DNA from: JAGOZV01 sp964622895
Lineage (GTDB): Bacteria; Patescibacteriota; Saccharimonadia; Saccharimonadales; Saccharimonadaceae
NCBI GenBank assembly: GCA_964622895.1
Contig: CAZUSB010000004.1
Span: forward strand, 1-29,909
DNA: 29,909 nt
Direction of reading: 5' to 3'
The notes beneath the pieces were generated by a model. That model had not been told where the DNA came from, made no database searches, and saw nothing but the letters and a program-made list of their open reading frames with translations. A program made the position numbers and the translations under genes. Below are positions 15,614 through 23,257 of this stretch, piece after piece; positions within the stretch are counted from its first letter, which is position 1; each line of letters opens with the position of its first letter.

Positions 15614-17131
15614 ATGACTGCAAATATCCTGTCTGCGACCCCCATCGGCTACGACTGTCGGACTGTCTACGTTGAAGGTGATATAAAAAATAGCTTGCCT
15701 GGCATGCAGATTATAGGCATGGGAACCAGATCTATAGAAGAGGCTAAAGAGCGCGTCAAAAGCGCCCTAATCAACTCAGGGTTCACTGTGCCACCAAAGA
15801 AAATCATCATAAACCTCTCCCCTGCAGAGATACCAAAAGACGGCACCCAGCTTGATTTGGCGATCGCATTAAACGTTCTTGTGCTATCTGGTCAACTCTC
15901 CCCTGACGTCACAAAAGACAAGTTATTCTTAGGAGAACTAGGACTTGATGGAACCATAAAGCCTGTACGTAACATTCTAGGGCTATGTGAAGCGACAGAC
16001 TTACCTGAGGTGACAGAAGTATTTATTGCCAAAGACAACCTCTCTCAGGCCTCACTACTAGAAGGTAAGCCGATTGTTGCCGTATCACACCTAAAAGAAT
16101 TGATACTGCACCTACTAGATATTGCACCCGTCAGTAGTCATGGCGCCACGACAGCAGCCCCCGACAATATTACGTACCCTCGTCCAGCACTCGTGCTAGA
16201 TAATATTATCGGTCAAGACTTTGCTAAGCGGGCTGCGGTTATTTCGGCAGCAGGTCATCATAATATTTTGCTATCTGGACCACCAGGTGTTGGAAAAACT
16301 TTGATCGCTAGAACTTTAGCCAATTTATTACCACCCCTTACGCCCCAGGAGGCCAGGACAACTTCAAGGATACACTCTATCACAAGTGACCGGCAAAGCC
16401 CCAACCCTTTCGAGCGCCCTTTTCGAGCACCTCATCATACCGCCAGCTATTCGGCTATTGTTGGCGGCGGTCATGGCCTAAGACCTGGAGAGATCAGCTT
16501 AGCTCATCATGGCGTACTGTTTTTAGACGAGATACCCGAATACCAACGCAATGTTATAGAGTCATTACGTCAACCACTGGAGAATCACGAGATCACACTA
16601 AATCGTGCCGGGGGCAGTACTACCTACCCCGCAAGTTTTATTTTGGTAGCCACCATGAATCCATGTCCCTGTGGTTATTATGGCGATGATACAAAAGACT
16701 GTACTTGCACACCAAGCCAAATTCAGCTCTATCAAAAGAAACTTTCCGGACCCCTGCTTGATCGGATTGATATTGCTATCAACCTATCAAGACCAAAGGA
16801 TATCTATAGCTCAGTTACCAAATCGTTGTCATATTCTCAACATGACACATCTGGAGAGCAAATAATTTATGCACACAAGAAACAATACGAACGTTATAAT
16901 CGTCGTGATATTTACAACGGAACTATGACCGAAGCCGACATAAAAAAGGTGCTCGTCATCACAGATTCGTCACTCAAGCTCGCCGCTACTGCCTGTAAAG
17001 GACTGAGCTTAAGCCCCCGTACCTACCAAAAAATATTGAAGCTCGCTCGAACTATCGCCGACCTAGATGGCTCCGAAAAAGTACACGAAAATCATATATC
17101 TGAAGCAATGCAGTTTAGTGGTCGTTTTTAA
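15614..17131 (+). CDS. comM: YifB/ComM family Mg-chelatase-like AAA+ ATPase
   Basis: ComM is a hexameric helicase-like ATPase that promotes branch migration of incoming DNA during natural transformation. The 505-residue protein is full length for the family. The N-terminal Lon-like/ChlI domain spans about residues 5-165 (NLSPAEIPKDGTQLDLAIAL). The AAA+ core has Walker A GPPGVGKT (222-229), the PFRAPHHTAS motif (about 269-278) and Walker B VLFLDE (301-306). A cysteine cluster (NPCPCGYYGD then CTCTP) and the C-terminal Mg-chelatase domain follow (YQKILKLARTIADLDG). It is transcribed alone, with infC following under its own promoter. It suggests a capacity for DNA uptake, consistent with competence genes reported in this phylum. 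Confidence 0.9.
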   Translation: MTANILSATPIGYDCRTVYVEGDIKNSLPGMQIIGMGTRSIEEAKERVKSALINSGFTVPPKKIIINLSPAEIPKDGTQLDLAIALNVLVLSGQLSPDVTKDKLFLGELGLDGTIKPVRNILGLCEATDLPEVTEVFIAKDNLSQASLLEGKPIVAVSHLKELILHLLDIAPVSSHGATTAAPDNITYPRPALVLDNIIGQDFAKRAAVISAAGHHNILLSGPPGVGKTLIARTLANLLPPLTPQEARTTSRIHSITSDRQSPNPFERPFRAPHHTASYSAIVGGGHGLRPGEISLAHHGVLFLDEIPEYQRNVIESLRQPLENHEITLNRAGGSTTYPASFILVATMNPCPCGYYGDDTKDCTCTPSQIQLYQKKLSGPLLDRIDIAINLSRPKDIYSSVTKSLSYSQHDTSGEQIIYAHKKQYERYNRRDIYNGTMTEADIKKVLVITDSSLKLAATACKGLSLSPRTYQKILKLARTIADLDGSEKVHENHISEAMQFSGRF

Positions 17132-17144
17132 TATAAAATTACCC

Positions 17145-17173
17145 TTGCCCTCTCTGGTAAAATCTGGTAAAAT
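17145..17173 (+). promoter_or_regulatory. Promoter of infC-rpmI-rplT with duplicated extended -10
   Basis: -35 TTGCCC (17145-17150), 17-base spacer, -10 TAAAAT (17168-17173) preceded by TGG. The ten bases TCTGGTAAAA occur twice in tandem (17153-17162, 17163-17172), giving two overlapping extended -10 candidates. Confidence 0.6.
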
Positions 17174-17212
17174 GGTAGCCGAGCAAAGCTAAATTAAAAG
17201 GAGAAAACAACA

Positions 17213-17722
17213 ATCAGTAGACATATACGTATTAATCAGGAAATTCGATCGCCAAAGTTGCGTGTCGTAGGACCTGATGGTGAACAGCTTGGCATCGTAA
17301 GCCTTAACGAGGCTTTACAAATAGCCGAAGATGCTGGGGTTGATCTGATTGAGATTTCACCTAACGCCGATCCACCGGTTGCTAAAGTTCTTGACTGGGG
17401 TAAATACCAGTACCAAAAGACCAAAGAGCAACAGAGAAATAGACGTAAAGCCAAGGTCGTTGATTTAAAGCAAATCAGACTCGGCCTCAAAATAGGAGCT
17501 CATGACCTTGAGATAAAACTCAGAAAGGTCCGTGAGTTTTTACAAGAGGGACACAAAGTCAGAATCGCTGTTTTCTATCGTGGGCGTGAAAATGCCCATA
17601 AAGAAATGGGCTACGAAATGCTAGAACGCATCGTAGGATTGCTTGAAGAAGACGGTATCGTGGTGGAGCAGAAGCCTCAAATGGCCGGCAGAAATTTAAG
17701 TATAGTAATAAGGAGTAAGTAA
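17213..17722 (+). CDS. infC: Translation initiation factor IF-3, starting at AUC
   Basis: IF-3 binds the 30S subunit, checks start-codon pairing and prevents premature 50S joining. The 169-residue product has the N-terminal domain (RINQEIRSPKLRVVGPDGEQ), a basic linker (about 75-95) and the C-terminal domain with IRLGLKIGAHDLEIKLRKV. No ATG, GTG or TTG lies between the upstream in-frame stop (17195) and codon 16, yet conserved IF-3 sequence begins before codon 16. AAAAGGAG (17196-17203) is placed nine bases before ATC at 17213, so AUC is the predicted start. Rare starts (AUU, AUC) are known for infC and allow IF-3 to repress its own synthesis. rpmI follows directly after the stop. Confidence 0.85.
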   Translation: MSRHIRINQEIRSPKLRVVGPDGEQLGIVSLNEALQIAEDAGVDLIEISPNADPPVAKVLDWGKYQYQKTKEQQRNRRKAKVVDLKQIRLGLKIGAHDLEIKLRKVREFLQEGHKVRIAVFYRGRENAHKEMGYEMLERIVGLLEEDGIVVEQKPQMAGRNLSIVIRSK

Positions 17723-17917
17723 ATGCCAAAGATGAAAACACACAAAGGTACTGCAAAGCGCATCAAGATGACCAGTACCGGCAAACTGACCAGGCGACGT
17801 GCTTTTGGTAACCACATTTTAGCCAAAAAAAGTAAAGCGCGAAAGCGCCGAATCAACACTACGGCTGAAATCACTGGTGGTTCAGCAAAAAACATCAAAA
17901 AATCACTAGGAATATAA
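17723..17917 (+). CDS. rpmI: 50S ribosomal protein L35
   Basis: The 64-residue basic protein begins MPKMKTHKGTAKRIKMTSTG, the characteristic L35 N-terminus, and keeps the RRRAFGNHILAKKSKARKRR core. L35 binds 23S rRNA in the large subunit. The ATG follows the infC stop codon without a gap. AAGGAG about nine bases upstream, within the infC coding end, is the ribosome-binding site. The order infC-rpmI-rplT is widely conserved. Confidence 0.95.
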   Translation: MPKMKTHKGTAKRIKMTSTGKLTRRRAFGNHILAKKSKARKRRINTTAEITGGSAKNIKKSLGI

Positions 17918-17941
17918 TTAGTAAATTTAGGAGAATTAGTC

Positions 17942-18286
17942 ATGAGAGTTAAACGAGGTGTGACCGCACGAGCGAAGCACAAAAAAATACTTAAACAAAC
18001 AAAAGGCATGCAACACGCACAACGCCGAAGCTATCGCTTGGCGAAGCAAACGGTGCTACGCGCTTTACAGTATCAATATCGCGACCGACGCAACCTAAAA
18101 CGCGATCTACGAGCGCTATGGATTACTCGTATCAATGCGAGCGCAAGAGAAAACGGTACAACTTATGGTCAATTAATCAATGCATTGAAAAAATCAAATA
18201 TTGAGTTAGATCGAAAAGTCTTGGCCGATATTGCAGTGCGTGAGCCAAAAGCCTTTACAGAAATTGTAAAAACCGCTACAAAATAG
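17942..18286 (+). CDS. rplT: 50S ribosomal protein L20
   Basis: The 114-residue basic protein starts MRVKRGVTARAKHKKILKQT and contains RRSYRLAKQTVLRALQYQYRDRR and LWITRINASARENG, all diagnostic of L20. L20 is needed early in 50S assembly and represses the rpmI-rplT mRNA in several bacteria; no obvious L20-binding leader is visible here. GGAG lies nine bases before the ATG. A shared hairpin terminator at 18300-18337 closes the operon. Confidence 0.95.
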   Translation: MRVKRGVTARAKHKKILKQTKGMQHAQRRSYRLAKQTVLRALQYQYRDRRNLKRDLRALWITRINASARENGTTYGQLINALKKSNIELDRKVLADIAVREPKAFTEIVKTATK

Positions 18287-18299
18287 CTTTTAGATCAAA

Positions 18300-18337
18300 T
18301 AAAATACCCCACCGATATATATAAATGGGGTATTTTA
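18300..18337. terminator. Bidirectional terminator between rplT and RNase P RNA
   Basis: TAAAATACCCC (18300-18310) pairs perfectly with GGGGTATTTTA (18327-18337), loop of 16 bases. Both arms supply a T-rich 3' side, so it can stop the plus-strand infC operon and the minus-strand rnpB transcript. Confidence 0.85.
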
Positions 18338-18338
18338 G

Positions 18339-18685
18339 GCTGGCAGCCTACCTATAAGCCGGGTTCTGTCTAGGATAATCATCTATCTAGTTGTGCAATT
18401 ACTCACACACTCAAGCGGATAACGACCTACTAAGACGAGTAGCCTTAATTAGCAAGTCTCCTTGCAACTGACAGGGTTTACCTCTACCATATGTCACCAT
18501 ATGACACTGTGGGCTCTTACCCCACTCATTTCACCCTTACTATCACTAAAAAGCTCTAGCGGTATTGTTTCTGTGGCACTTTCCCTAGAGTCACCTCTGG
18601 TCGCCGTTAGCGACTGTCATACTCTATGTTGCCCGGACTTTCCTCTACGACTTTTAAATCATAGCGATTATCCAGCAGACTGCCT
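18339..18685 (-). ncRNA. rnpB: RNase P RNA (catalytic subunit)
   Basis: RNase P removes 5' leaders from tRNA and tmRNA precursors. On the minus strand the conserved GAGGAAAGUCCGGGC lies near the 5' end and ACAGAACCCGGCUUAUAGG near the 3' end. The intermediate AGGGUGAAA and GGUAAGAGCCCAC motifs are also present. P1 closes perfectly: GGCAGUC at the 5' end pairs with GGCUGCC at 18348-18342. Length is about 345 nt, typical of the A-type class. Ends are approximate by a few bases. It lies 33 bases downstream of the Nudix-RNase H gene but has its own extended -10. Confidence 0.92.
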
Positions 18686-18692
18686 AATTACA

Positions 18693-18701
18693 ATTATATC
18701 A
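18693..18701 (-). promoter_or_regulatory. Extended -10 of rnpB
   Basis: Minus strand TGATATAAT, about seven bases before the predicted 5' end near 18685. No clear -35. Confidence 0.65.
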
Positions 18702-18718
18702 CAGAGTATTGCTACTGA

Positions 18719-19633
18719 TTACAGTTGTGCTTCGTCTACTGCAGCCTTGTCATATCTTTTGATGCTCTCGTCCAAAATACGATTAACTACCCCATCAGCC
18801 AAAGTATTAAGCTCACGCGGGATATAACGTAGTGTAGCCTTTTCAAATTGCTTCATCAGCTCAAGACAGGTTTTATTGATATCAATTAGCTCTTGATTTT
18901 TGATAGAGTACAGTCCGTTGATTTGGTTAACTACCAACATACTATCCATTTTAATGTCTATTGTTTTAATCTTCTCACGCAAGGCGTACTCTAGCGCCTG
19001 TTTTAGAGCCTGATATTCAGCGTAGTTATTATTGGCAGTACCAATAAAACTTCCACCCTCATGCAAAATCCGTTTGGTCTGATCCATGACTACATAACCA
19101 GCTGCTGAAGGACCTGGATTGCCGCGCGAGCCGCCGTCTGCAAAAATCATTACTTCAGATGACTGCCCAGATGGTACTCGTGCATTATCATCTTCACCAC
19201 TACCACCAAAAGATTTATCTTGACCCTGCAAAATTGACACCAGTAGATCTGCACTATAGCGAAGATCTATTGTACGATTAGAATTGCTCAGTTGCAGCCA
19301 ATGATAGCGGTTATATTTATGATTTAATTTTATTCTACCAGGCAACGTCCTGTGATCAAACAAATAGACTATCAGTACATACTGCGAGTTATCTCCTTCG
19401 TCAAAATTGACATAAGAGATTACGTCAAATAATTGCAGTCCGCCAACAGGTTCGAGCTCTGTCGCTAGGCGTAAGTGTCGCTTGATTGCATCTTCTGGCT
19501 GTTCACCATAATCAACTTCACCACCGGGTATTTCGTATTTACCTTCTAAAAAAGGCGCACCTTGCGCTCGCCTTAAGACTAACAACTTACTTCCTTTTTG
19601 TACTAACCCCTGAACTACCACCCTTTGACGCAT
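18719..19633 (-). CDS. Fusion of a degenerate Nudix domain with an RNase HI domain
   Basis: The N-terminal part (about 1-135) has the Nudix fold pattern, including EIPGGEVDYGEQPEDAIKR. The Nudix box (38-60) keeps Gly 38, Glu 44 and Arg 52, but the three catalytic glutamates of REUxEE are His 53, Leu 56 and Ala 57, so hydrolase activity is unlikely. After a Gly/Asp/Ser linker (about 138-158), an archaeal-type RNase HI domain (160-290) has a complete DEDD site: Asp 166 (FADGG), Glu 206 (AEYQAL), Asp 230 (KMDS) and Asp 280 (NTLADGVVN). It should cut RNA in RNA-DNA hybrids; the Nudix part may serve to bind ligand. AAAGGA precedes the ATG, and a structured leader lies upstream. Confidence 0.85.
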   Translation of the reverse strand: MRQRVVVQGLVQKGSKLLVLRRAQGAPFLEGKYEIPGGEVDYGEQPEDAIKRHLRLATELEPVGGLQLFDVISYVNFDEGDNSQYVLIVYLFDHRTLPGRIKLNHKYNRYHWLQLSNSNRTIDLRYSADLLVSILQGQDKSFGGSGEDDNARVPSGQSSEVMIFADGGSRGNPGPSAAGYVVMDQTKRILHEGGSFIGTANNNYAEYQALKQALEYALREKIKTIDIKMDSMLVVNQINGLYSIKNQELIDINKTCLELMKQFEKATLRYIPRELNTLADGVVNRILDESIKRYDKAAVDEAQL

Positions 19634-19663
19634 TATTATCCTTTAATTTCAGTTCAATCCAAG

Positions 19664-19798
19664 GCCCGAGATACTTGGCATCAGATATTCCCCGCTATAT
19701 GCAAGGTGGGTCTTCTCAACCTACTTCCACGGAAGTAGACAATTTGAAGTCCCTATCTATATGATGTTAGGAAAATCATATTTGCCGTTCTTTCGGGC
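19664..19798 (-). ncRNA. Structured 5' leader RNA upstream of the Nudix-RNase H gene (riboswitch-like)
   Basis: About 135 bases on the minus strand can form fully nested helices. P1: GCCCGA (19798-19793) with UCGGGC (19669-19664). P2: GGCA (19786-19783) with UGCC (19680-19677). P3 hairpin: AUAUGAU (19781-19775) with AUCAUAU (19765-19759). P4: AGAUA (19758-19754) with UAUCU (19687-19683). P5: GGGACUUC (19753-19746) with GAAGACCC (19715-19708), one mismatch. P6: CUACUUC-CGUG-GAAGUAG (19738-19721). The P3 loop (UUUCC) could also pair with GGGAA near 19689-19694 as a pseudoknot. No U-tract follows, so it reads as a leader rather than a terminated RNA. It matches no class I recognise. Confidence 0.5.
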
Positions 19799-19800
19799 TA

Positions 19801-19827
19801 ATTATAGTATACCATTTTTTATGTCAA
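19801..19827 (-). promoter_or_regulatory. Promoter of the structured leader and Nudix-RNase H gene
   Basis: Minus strand TTGACA (19827-19822, overlapping the M50 stop codon) and TATAAT (19806-19801) with a short 15-base spacer; overlapping hexamers TATACT and TAATTA are alternatives. The start is somewhere in 19799-19792, near the first base of P1. Confidence 0.55.
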
Positions 19828-20456
19828 ACTTGAAATATGATACTAAAAATAGTTAAAAAGAAATTAATTATCGCTAGTAGAATCTGACTCAGCACACTAC
19901 CACCAATCAGCACCAACCCAAAGACTACGAATAAACCATATTTTTCTATCTGTTGCATGCCTTTTTGTATAAACTCTGGAGCAAGTGCGTATAAAACACG
20001 AGATCCATCTAGGGGTGGAATTGGTAAAATATTAAAAGCAAAAAATCCGAGATTTACCATCACCATCACAGAGAAAAAGTCTGTTGCTAGCCCCGATCCC
20101 GACAGAAATCTTAAAACACCGAAACTGACAAAAGCGATAAAAAGGTTCATTAACGGGCCACTTATTGCCACTAGCGCCACTCCCATGTCCCCCCACTTGA
20201 CGTTATTAGGATTAAAAGGTACCGGTTTTGCGCCGCCAAATATTGGACCACCACTAATCATCATTAGTACTGGCAAAATAATAGTTAAAAACGGATCAAT
20301 ATGTTTTAGCGGGTTTAGTGTCAGCCTACCTTGTAATCGTGCAGTATCATCCCCAAGCAAAAAACTCATATATCCATGCATTGCTTCGTGCAGGGTCATA
20401 GAGAATAAAATTGCCACTAGCACTAAAATTATCTGTTGTATATCAGCTACACCCAT
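19824..20456 (-). CDS. M50 family intramembrane (site-2) zinc protease
   Basis: The 210-residue protein belongs to the M50 group of compact site-2-like proteases. The first membrane segment contains HEAMH (His 23, Glu 24, His 27), the zinc-binding HExxH. The second signature, FNILPIPPLDGSRVL, supplies Asp 150 as third ligand. About five hydrophobic segments make the core; there is no PDZ domain. Such proteases cleave membrane-bound regulators or surface-protein anchors. Its ATG overlaps the stop codon of the DUF2207 gene (TGATG), so the two are coupled and might act on the same envelope process. The substrate is unknown. Confidence 0.88.
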   Translation of the reverse strand: MGVADIQQIILVLVAILFSMTLHEAMHGYMSFLLGDDTARLQGRLTLNPLKHIDPFLTIILPVLMMISGGPIFGGAKPVPFNPNNVKWGDMGVALVAISGPLMNLFIAFVSFGVLRFLSGSGLATDFFSVMVMVNLGFFAFNILPIPPLDGSRVLYALAPEFIQKGMQQIEKYGLFVVFGLVLIGGSVLSQILLAIINFFLTIFSIIFQV

Positions 20457-22252
20457 CAGCGACCACCTCCACCACCGCCACCGCCACCACCGCCAGCGGA
20501 GCCTCCAGAGATACCGCTACCTGAGCTTGAAGATGGCGCGCTAAAACTACTCCGTGAAGTGGAATTTAATCCAGAAACAAACCCTCCGAGCATCAATCCC
20601 TGCCCCACACTGGATCCGCTATACCATGTTGGTGTAGTGCTTTGATCTTGATATTTAACTTCTAGCACTTTGACCCACTCCTTTTCAAGCCCAAAAAACA
20701 CTGCATACGGCAACAGTCGCTCATAAAGCCTAATCACACTCCCCTGATCATCTGTATTGACAACATCTCTTTTAGCCCCCTGAGGACTTTGAAGGTACTT
20801 AAGCCGATCAGCCTCAGCTAGCTTAATATACATCTTTAGTCCTTTAATGTAGTGCTCGGCCTGTCTCCCTTTTTCTGTATAGAGATTACTTCCAGATGCC
20901 ACAAGCAAAATCACAAATGAGATCAAAGAGCTGGCAAAAAAGAACATCCTACTTGCAGTTGATGGTCCGGGCATAGATTGTGTTGACATAACCACAACTC
21001 CTAACGACACAACAACAACTAGAGTCAGCCAGAGTAATCCAGTTTTAAATGATGCGCGATCTTTAAGATATCCTTTTTCCACCAAAAGCGTACTTTGTGA
21101 ACCTCTAACGACAGAACGTAATATTTTTCCAATTTTATAATCATCGCTTTTAATTGTATACCTAGCTCCAACTCGCAGAGGACTGACAAATGCTTGCAAG
21201 AATCCCTGTTCATCTGACTGCAACCCATTTAGACTCAGTATTTCTATGGTGTAACGTTTTTTCGTACCGAAAAGTTGTTTGTCTTCTGATTCAATAATTT
21301 TTATGTTGTGACGAACTGCGAGATCAATGAGTTCAGCTGAAATAACCGTGTCTCTGATTGGATTGACAATCCCACCAACTTCCATTATTGACAATCCGTC
21401 AGGTGGTAGATATTCCGGTATCAATGCCTTTTTGCTTTTTGGTGCCCGTATCTTATTTAATCTATATAAAGCCACAATAGACGCAGCCAAAGATGCCACC
21501 CCAAAGACTATTAATATGTAGTGCTTTATTATATTTTGCCAAAATGAAAGTTGGTATTGCTTAAACGTACCTTGATTAAACTGTAAAGCGACCGTCAGAC
21601 TAGACTGGGCGGGTAGCGGCTCCGTTAGTTGGGCGGTAATTGTAGCAGATGACTTGTCATAGTCCATCTTGCACCCAACCTGGGTATACAAATTACCGGC
21701 GTAACACTTAAACTCTCCTGTAAAATTTGCCTCAACCGCTGGAGATAAAACTACTTCAGTCTTTGCCTGCAGGAACGGTTGACTAAATTGGTCTCCAATA
21801 ATATTCCAATAGAATTCCTGGTAATCGCCCTCAGACTGAGTAACATTCGTCAATTGATATTTGAACTCATACTCTTGGGCGCCTAAAAGATATTCGTCGG
21901 TTCCCGTCTCAACCACCTGATTATGATTTTCTGTATATTTTGCATAAATCGGCTCTACTTGTCCATTACGCTTAACTGAAATTAAATCAAATTGCACTGG
22001 ATGATCTTGATAAACAATCGGTACTGCTCGAACCATACCCTTGTTTTGTTGATAATTAGGAAACTCTGCGACAAAAGTTTCAGTAACAGTCACTTGCGAC
22101 TGCCCTTCCTCTGTTTTAGCTAGTAGATATTTAGCAGTAAAACTACTGAATTGGAAATCATTGACGTCAGCACTGACGTGAGTGATCGGTAACAACAGCA
22201 TAGTCATAACCAAAATGAACGCAAAAATAAAACTACCCCTCTTCATCCTCAT
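20456..22252 (-). CDS. DUF2207-type membrane protein with poly-glycine C-terminus
   Basis: This 598-residue protein matches the general plan of DUF2207 proteins. A signal peptide covers about residues 1-28. An extracytoplasmic beta-rich domain (30-235) includes VTVTETFVAEFPN and YEFKYQLTNVT. A membrane segment lies at about 245-265. A cytoplasmic winged-helix-like part follows (DTVISAELIDLAVRHNIKII, about 300-325). Two more membrane segments are near 410-450. The last ~45 residues are Ser/Gly-rich and end in a run of glycines and Arg, a common DUF2207 tail. Function is unknown. The -10 TATGAT ends six bases before the ATG, predicting a leaderless mRNA. The coupled M50 protease follows. Confidence 0.82.
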   Translation of the reverse strand: MRMKRGSFIFAFILVMTMLLLPITHVSADVNDFQFSSFTAKYLLAKTEEGQSQVTVTETFVAEFPNYQQNKGMVRAVPIVYQDHPVQFDLISVKRNGQVEPIYAKYTENHNQVVETGTDEYLLGAQEYEFKYQLTNVTQSEGDYQEFYWNIIGDQFSQPFLQAKTEVVLSPAVEANFTGEFKCYAGNLYTQVGCKMDYDKSSATITAQLTEPLPAQSSLTVALQFNQGTFKQYQLSFWQNIIKHYILIVFGVASLAASIVALYRLNKIRAPKSKKALIPEYLPPDGLSIMEVGGIVNPIRDTVISAELIDLAVRHNIKIIESEDKQLFGTKKRYTIEILSLNGLQSDEQGFLQAFVSPLRVGARYTIKSDDYKIGKILRSVVRGSQSTLLVEKGYLKDRASFKTGLLWLTLVVVVSLGVVVMSTQSMPGPSTASRMFFFASSLISFVILLVASGSNLYTEKGRQAEHYIKGLKMYIKLAEADRLKYLQSPQGAKRDVVNTDDQGSVIRLYERLLPYAVFFGLEKEWVKVLEVKYQDQSTTPTWYSGSSVGQGLMLGGFVSGLNSTSRSSFSAPSSSSGSGISGGSAGGGGGGGGGGGR

Positions 22253-22258
22253 ATCTTT

Positions 22259-22267
22259 ATCATAACA
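22259..22267 (-). promoter_or_regulatory. Extended -10 giving a leaderless DUF2207 mRNA
   Basis: Minus strand TGTTATGAT; exactly six bases (AAAGAT) separate it from the ATG at 22252. Confidence 0.55.
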
Positions 22268-22292
22268 GAAAACGACCCTTTCTCGCTATACC

Positions 22293-22321
22293 TTGACTTA
22301 TAAGCGATTTTTGACTATAAT
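22293..22321 (+). promoter_or_regulatory. Promoter of rpmB
   Basis: -35 TTGACT (22293-22298), exact 17-base spacer, -10 TATAAT (22316-22321). The leader is about 27 bases. It diverges from the DUF2207 promoter. Confidence 0.75.
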
Positions 22322-22354
22322 TGGATAGATTATTTAATAAAAGAGAGTAATACT

Positions 22355-22549
22355 ATGGCATCAAGATGCGAACTTACAGGAAAAGGCAAGCAATTTGGCA
22401 ACAATGTCAGCTTTTCTTTGCGTCGGACAAAGCGAGTATTTAAACCAAATCTACAAAAAAAGACTTTCATGATCGATGGTCAAAAAGTAACTATGGTCTT
22501 AAGCACACAAGCTATCCGCACGCTCAAGAAAAAAGGCATCATTGCTTAG
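22355..22549 (+). CDS. rpmB: 50S ribosomal protein L28
   Basis: The 64-residue protein starts MASRCELTGKGKQFGNNVSF and continues RRTKRVFKPNLQKKTF, the L28 signature. It ends with the typical lysine-rich STQAIRTLKKKGI. L28 is a late-assembling large-subunit protein near the peptidyl-tRNA site. It stands alone with a near-consensus promoter and its own hairpin terminator at 22569-22600. Confidence 0.95.
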   Translation: MASRCELTGKGKQFGNNVSFSLRRTKRVFKPNLQKKTFMIDGQKVTMVLSTQAIRTLKKKGIIA

Positions 22550-22568
22550 GCGCAAACACCCTTAACCA

Positions 22569-22600
22569 AAAAACACCCTTCGTCTCAGAGGGGTGTTTTT
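22569..22600. terminator. Terminator between rpmB and the convergent MBL-like gene
   Basis: AAAAACACCC (22569-22578) pairs with GGGTGTTTTT (22591-22600), perfect 10 bp with a T run in the 3' arm on both strands; the minus-strand gene at 22616 converges on it. Confidence 0.8.
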
Positions 22601-22615
22601 CATAATAATAGAGAC

Positions 22616-23257
22616 CTAGCTTCGTTCAATCTTTACTATAGTCATAACTTCTGGCAGCGCAGACGCAGATTTAACCTTGTACTTTGTCACAGTTTCAATA
22701 TTTTGCACACCTAGTTCCTTTGTAAATAGGTCAGAATCGTCTTGTGGCACCTCATAAATCACGCCTTTATCAGCATAACTAACAGGAATTACCACCTTTG
22801 GTTCTATGTTTTTTACGATCTCTACGGCCTCTTTTGCATCTAGCGTGTAGCCATTTCCGCCCACAGGTAGGACTAGTATATCAACGACCCCTATTCTCTC
22901 GTATTGTTCGTCACTTAGCTTGCCAGTAATATTGCCGATTATGCCAATGCGCGCTTCACTACCTATTTCAATCCTGTAGATAGTTGATAATAGCTCATCT
23001 CCTTCGCCGTCTATATGGCGCAAAGCACTAAAACCTGTTATGTCAAAATCAGCCACACCATACTCGCCGGGTCCATTAATTACCACTAACGCCTCTGGGT
23101 CATTTAATGCGAACCTCTCTTCTGTAGATAGCTCAATATTACCAGCGGTCTTTTGGTCTTTTAGCTTAACGAGACTTAGTTTTGGGTCAATAACCATTTT
23201 GCTTTGGTTTGACTTGATCGTTATTCCATTTGCACCTTTGTATTCTATTTCTATCAT
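22616..23257 (-). CDS. Metallo-beta-lactamase-fold protein lacking the metal-binding HxHxDH
   Basis: The 213-residue protein has the layout of small MBL-fold proteins (Lactamase_B_3/UlaG-like). An N-terminal IEIEYKGANGITIKSN strand pair comes first, then GPGEYGVADFDITG and RIGIIGNITGKLSDEQ, and finally DILVLPVGGNGYTLDAKEAV with PKVVIPVSY near the C-terminus. The region where HxHxDH is expected reads NDPEALVVINGPGEY, and no replacement His/Asp cluster is visible, so it is probably catalytically inactive or uses other ligands. The start overlaps the stop of the wHTH-nucleotidyltransferase gene (ATGA), and GGAGG lies upstream. It may act with that regulator; function unknown. Confidence 0.75.
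   Translation of the reverse strand: MIEIEYKGANGITIKSNQSKMVIDPKLSLVKLKDQKTAGNIELSTEERFALNDPEALVVINGPGEYGVADFDITGFSALRHIDGEGDELLSTIYRIEIGSEARIGIIGNITGKLSDEQYERIGVVDILVLPVGGNGYTLDAKEAVEIVKNIEPKVVIPVSYADKGVIYEVPQDDSDLFTKELGVQNIETVTKYKVKSASALPEVMTIVKIERS

Noticed and set aside
19705..19740. GGAAGTAGG resembling part of the glutamine (glnA/downstream-peptide) riboswitch
   Set aside because: These bases are fully paired in a simple hairpin and the rest of that riboswitch consensus is absent.
20436..20645. Proline-rich plus-strand frame
   Set aside because: It is the antisense image of the glycine run at the end of the DUF2207 protein.
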